In this document: one piece after another, positions 5,520-6,970 of the stretch
Layout of the letters: each line of letters starts with the position of its first letter
Position numbering within the stretch: the stretch's first letter is position 1
Assembly: GCA_003219115.1 (NCBI GenBank)
Contig: QHPN01000257.1
Coordinates: 1 to 6,970, forward strand
Reading direction: 5' to 3'
DNA length: 6,970 nucleotides
From: Verrucomicrobiota bacterium
GTDB taxonomy: Bacteria; Verrucomicrobiota; Verrucomicrobiia; Chthoniobacterales; UBA10450
The notes under the pieces: generated by a model
What the model saw: the letters and a program-made list of their open reading frames with translations, nothing else
What the model was told of the DNA's origin: nothing
The model's database searches: none
Program-made: the position numbers and the translations under genes

Positions 5520-6970
5520 TCAGTTCAAAGCGTAAACTTCCACCAGCCCGTTGCCGGTCGTATTGTTCTTGCCGCGCAGAATCGCAGTATAATTGGCCGG
5601 CGCAAGCGTTGCACTGATGGCGGATTCCTTGTCATTCGGCGGTGCCAGGCCAGTAGATTCGATTTCTGTCTGTTGAGTGTCTTTCCAATTGTCGTTAGAG
5701 GAAAGCAGATTGCCATTAACATCCCGAAGCTCGAGGGTGGGATCAGCCAGAACGGTGGGAACGCCAAAATGGCTCAGGGTTGGGCCAAGTCCGCGGACGA
5801 TCACGTTTTCATTATCTACTCCCTGGACGATCAATCCCGCAATCATGATGTTGTTGCCGGTCTGGACAAAGCTACGGGTAGAGATATTGGCAAAGCTTGA
5901 TGCACTGGTATTGTCGTCCAGGTTGTACGCTTCCACCAGGGCGTTGCCGGTGCCATTGTTTACCCCGCGGGCGATCGCGGTATAACTTGCTGGCGAGAGA
6001 GAGGTCAGAATGGCCGATTCCAGCGCGTTGGGTGGGGCCTTGCCGGTATCCATAATGGCTTGCTTGTTTGAGGCATCGCCCCAATTATCGTTAGATGTAA
6101 TAAGGTTGCCGCTGCTGTCGTAAAGCTCGAGAGTAGGATTGGCCAGTGCATTGGGAACGTTGAAAGGGCTTTGTCCCAAAGTAGGGCCAAGCACGCGCAG
6201 CAGCACCGATTTGCTGCCGCCACCATTGATGATGAACCCAACGATAACGGCATTTTGTCCGGTCTGGACGAAGGCTCGCGTCGAAATATTGCCCAGGTAG
6301 ACTGGGATGGTCCCGCCAAACTCAAAGGCGCCAATGTCGGGAGCGTCAGGCCGAATATAACCACGCTGATCATGCGCCGGTGCGTTAAAATTCGCTGCGT
6401 TGATCGCGGGACTCCCGAACATGAGCGCATGCGTTTGCGTCGGACCGCCATTGTTTTGCAGCGGACCCAGGAGCGGGTCCTGACCCTCGATGTTTCCGCC
6501 CTGCGGTCCGCTAATGAAAAAGTTCGTGGTGGTGCTGATCAGATTGAACGCGAGTTCACCCGTCACGGTACCGTTTGTAAAGCCGTCGTCGGGCGTGTCC
6601 AGCGTGATCCCATTGCCACGCGCGTTGTTCGCGATCAACGAATTCTGCGCAAAGAATTGTTTCGTGCTGGTGGCATTGGTATAGATGTAGAGCCCTCCCC
6701 CTATGCCATCCCCCGCGCGAGGGAAACCCAGTTGCACACGATTGCGTGCGACCGTCGTGTTGAGCAGTTGGGCCTGACCGCTATAGATAAAAATGCCAGC
6801 CCCTGCTGCGGTCGGTATGGGCGTGGCTGTGGGCGACGGCGAAGGCGTAGGCGAGGGGGCGCCAAAGACAGAGTTGCTGCTAATGGTGCTGTTTACCACC
6901 GTCAGGAGGGACATAGGTTGGATGAACCCATCGTAATAGATCCCGCCGCCCCACCGTGCCGAGTTGCCGC
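5520..6970 (-). CDS. Surface/secreted beta-helix protein (choice-of-anchor Q type) with two C-terminal NDNW modules, N-terminus outside window
   Basis: The frame is open from the right edge to TGA at 5520-5522 (482 residues in window). An ATG at 6914 is internal, because coding-like 'GNSARWGGGIYYDG' continues upstream of it. The first third (about 6360-6970) is right-handed beta-helix of the polymorphic outer-membrane/choice-of-anchor Q type: 'LTVVNSTISSNS', 'NTTVARNR', 'NSLIANNARGNG', then 'LGPLQNNGGPTQTHAL', 'GSPAINAA', 'DQRGYIRPDAPDIGAFEFGG'. A short Pro/Thr/Ser loop interrupts the helix at 6810-6860. The C-terminal part is two tandem modules of about 120 residues (5919-6290 and 5523-5888) sharing 'NISTR.FVQTG', 'LGPTL', 'DPTLEL/NPTLEL', 'SNDNW', 'TG.APPN..ESAI' and 'YTAI.RG'. 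It is exported and probably exposed at the surface; the ligand is unknown. No membrane anchor is seen at the end ('VEVYALN'). Confidence 0.88.
   Translation of the reverse strand, partial: GNSARWGGGIYYDGFIQPMSLLTVVNSTISSNSVFGAPSPTPSPSPTATPIPTAAGAGIFIYSGQAQLLNTTVARNRVQLGFPRAGDGIGGGLYIYTNATSTKQFFAQNSLIANNARGNGITLDTPDDGFTNGTVTGELAFNLISTTTNFFISGPQGGNIEGQDPLLGPLQNNGGPTQTHALMFGSPAINAANFNAPAHDQRGYIRPDAPDIGAFEFGGTIPVYLGNISTRAFVQTGQNAVIVGFIINGGGSKSVLLRVLGPTLGQSPFNVPNALANPTLELYDSSGNLITSNDNWGDASNKQAIMDTGKAPPNALESAILTSLSPASYTAIARGVNNGTGNALVEAYNLDDNTSASSFANISTRSFVQTGNNIMIAGLIVQGVDNENVIVRGLGPTLSHFGVPTVLADPTLELRDVNGNLLSSNDNWKDTQQTEIESTGLAPPNDKESAISATLAPANYTAILRGKNNTTGNGLVEVYALN
5523..6290 (-). repeat. Two tandem copies of a 120-residue module in the beta-helix protein gene
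   Basis: Copy 1 is 5919-6290 and copy 2 is 5523-5888, both starting with an Asn-Ile-Ser-Thr-Arg codon run and ending with 'VEAYNL' or 'VEVYAL'. Nucleotide blocks such as CTTCCACCAG (5537-5546 and 5930-5939) and 'CGTTGCCGGT' are shared, so the copies come from an internal duplication that has since diverged. The modules look like beta-sandwich domains that close many secreted Verrucomicrobiota proteins (recalled). Confidence 0.75.

Noticed and set aside
5520..6914. ATG at 6914 as the true start of the beta-helix protein
   Set aside because: The same frame continues to the window edge with beta-helix-like residues (GGGIYYDG), so the start lies outside the window.

Overview
The window looks like chromosomal DNA from a Verrucomicrobiota bacterium, probably a soil-type Chthoniobacterales/Udaeobacter relative. 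This is inferred from recalled family resemblance, not a search. The pointers are secreted proteins with long Thr/Pro/Ser linkers, a beta-helix surface protein ending in two copies of a roughly 120-residue 'NISTR.FVQTG...LGPTL...NDNW' module, an M11-like metalloprotease followed by a 'SNPxGLxFTVD' segment, and intergenic spaces rich in hairpin repeats. There are no tRNA, rRNA, CRISPR, transposase or phage genes.

Left part (1-2815), all on the minus strand. A secreted zinc metalloprotease of the metzincin/gametolysin (M11-like) type runs off the left edge. It has a signal peptide, a catalytic domain with HEIGHTFGARH and a DVMGG Met-turn, about 167 residues of Thr/Pro/Ser/Ala linker, and the start of another extracellular domain. 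Upstream in the same direction, 378 bp away, is a LuxR/NarL-type response regulator whose phosphoacceptor aspartate is replaced by glycine. A perfect 11-bp hairpin follows the regulator gene and a bulged 10-bp hairpin lies upstream of the protease gene.

Middle part (2816-4319). A roughly 390-bp spacer holds only a weak inverted repeat and short coding-like scraps. It is followed by a small exported protein of unknown function (minus), a repeat-bearing spacer, a probable 68-residue basic protein (minus), and a cloverleaf-like palindromic repeat in the divergent gap before the cupin gene.

Right part (4320-6970). An exported single-domain cupin and an OsmC/Ohr-family protein lie on the plus strand, separated by a hairpin repeat. 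Convergent to them, a large beta-helix surface protein on the minus strand runs off the right edge.

The genes do not form one obvious operon or defence system. The common theme is exported or surface proteins (protease, beta-helix protein, two small secreted proteins) with a peroxide-type stress protein and an atypical regulator. The most notable points are the D-to-G pseudo-receiver, the internally duplicated linker of the protease, and several structured intergenic repeats. I found no clearly new multi-gene system.
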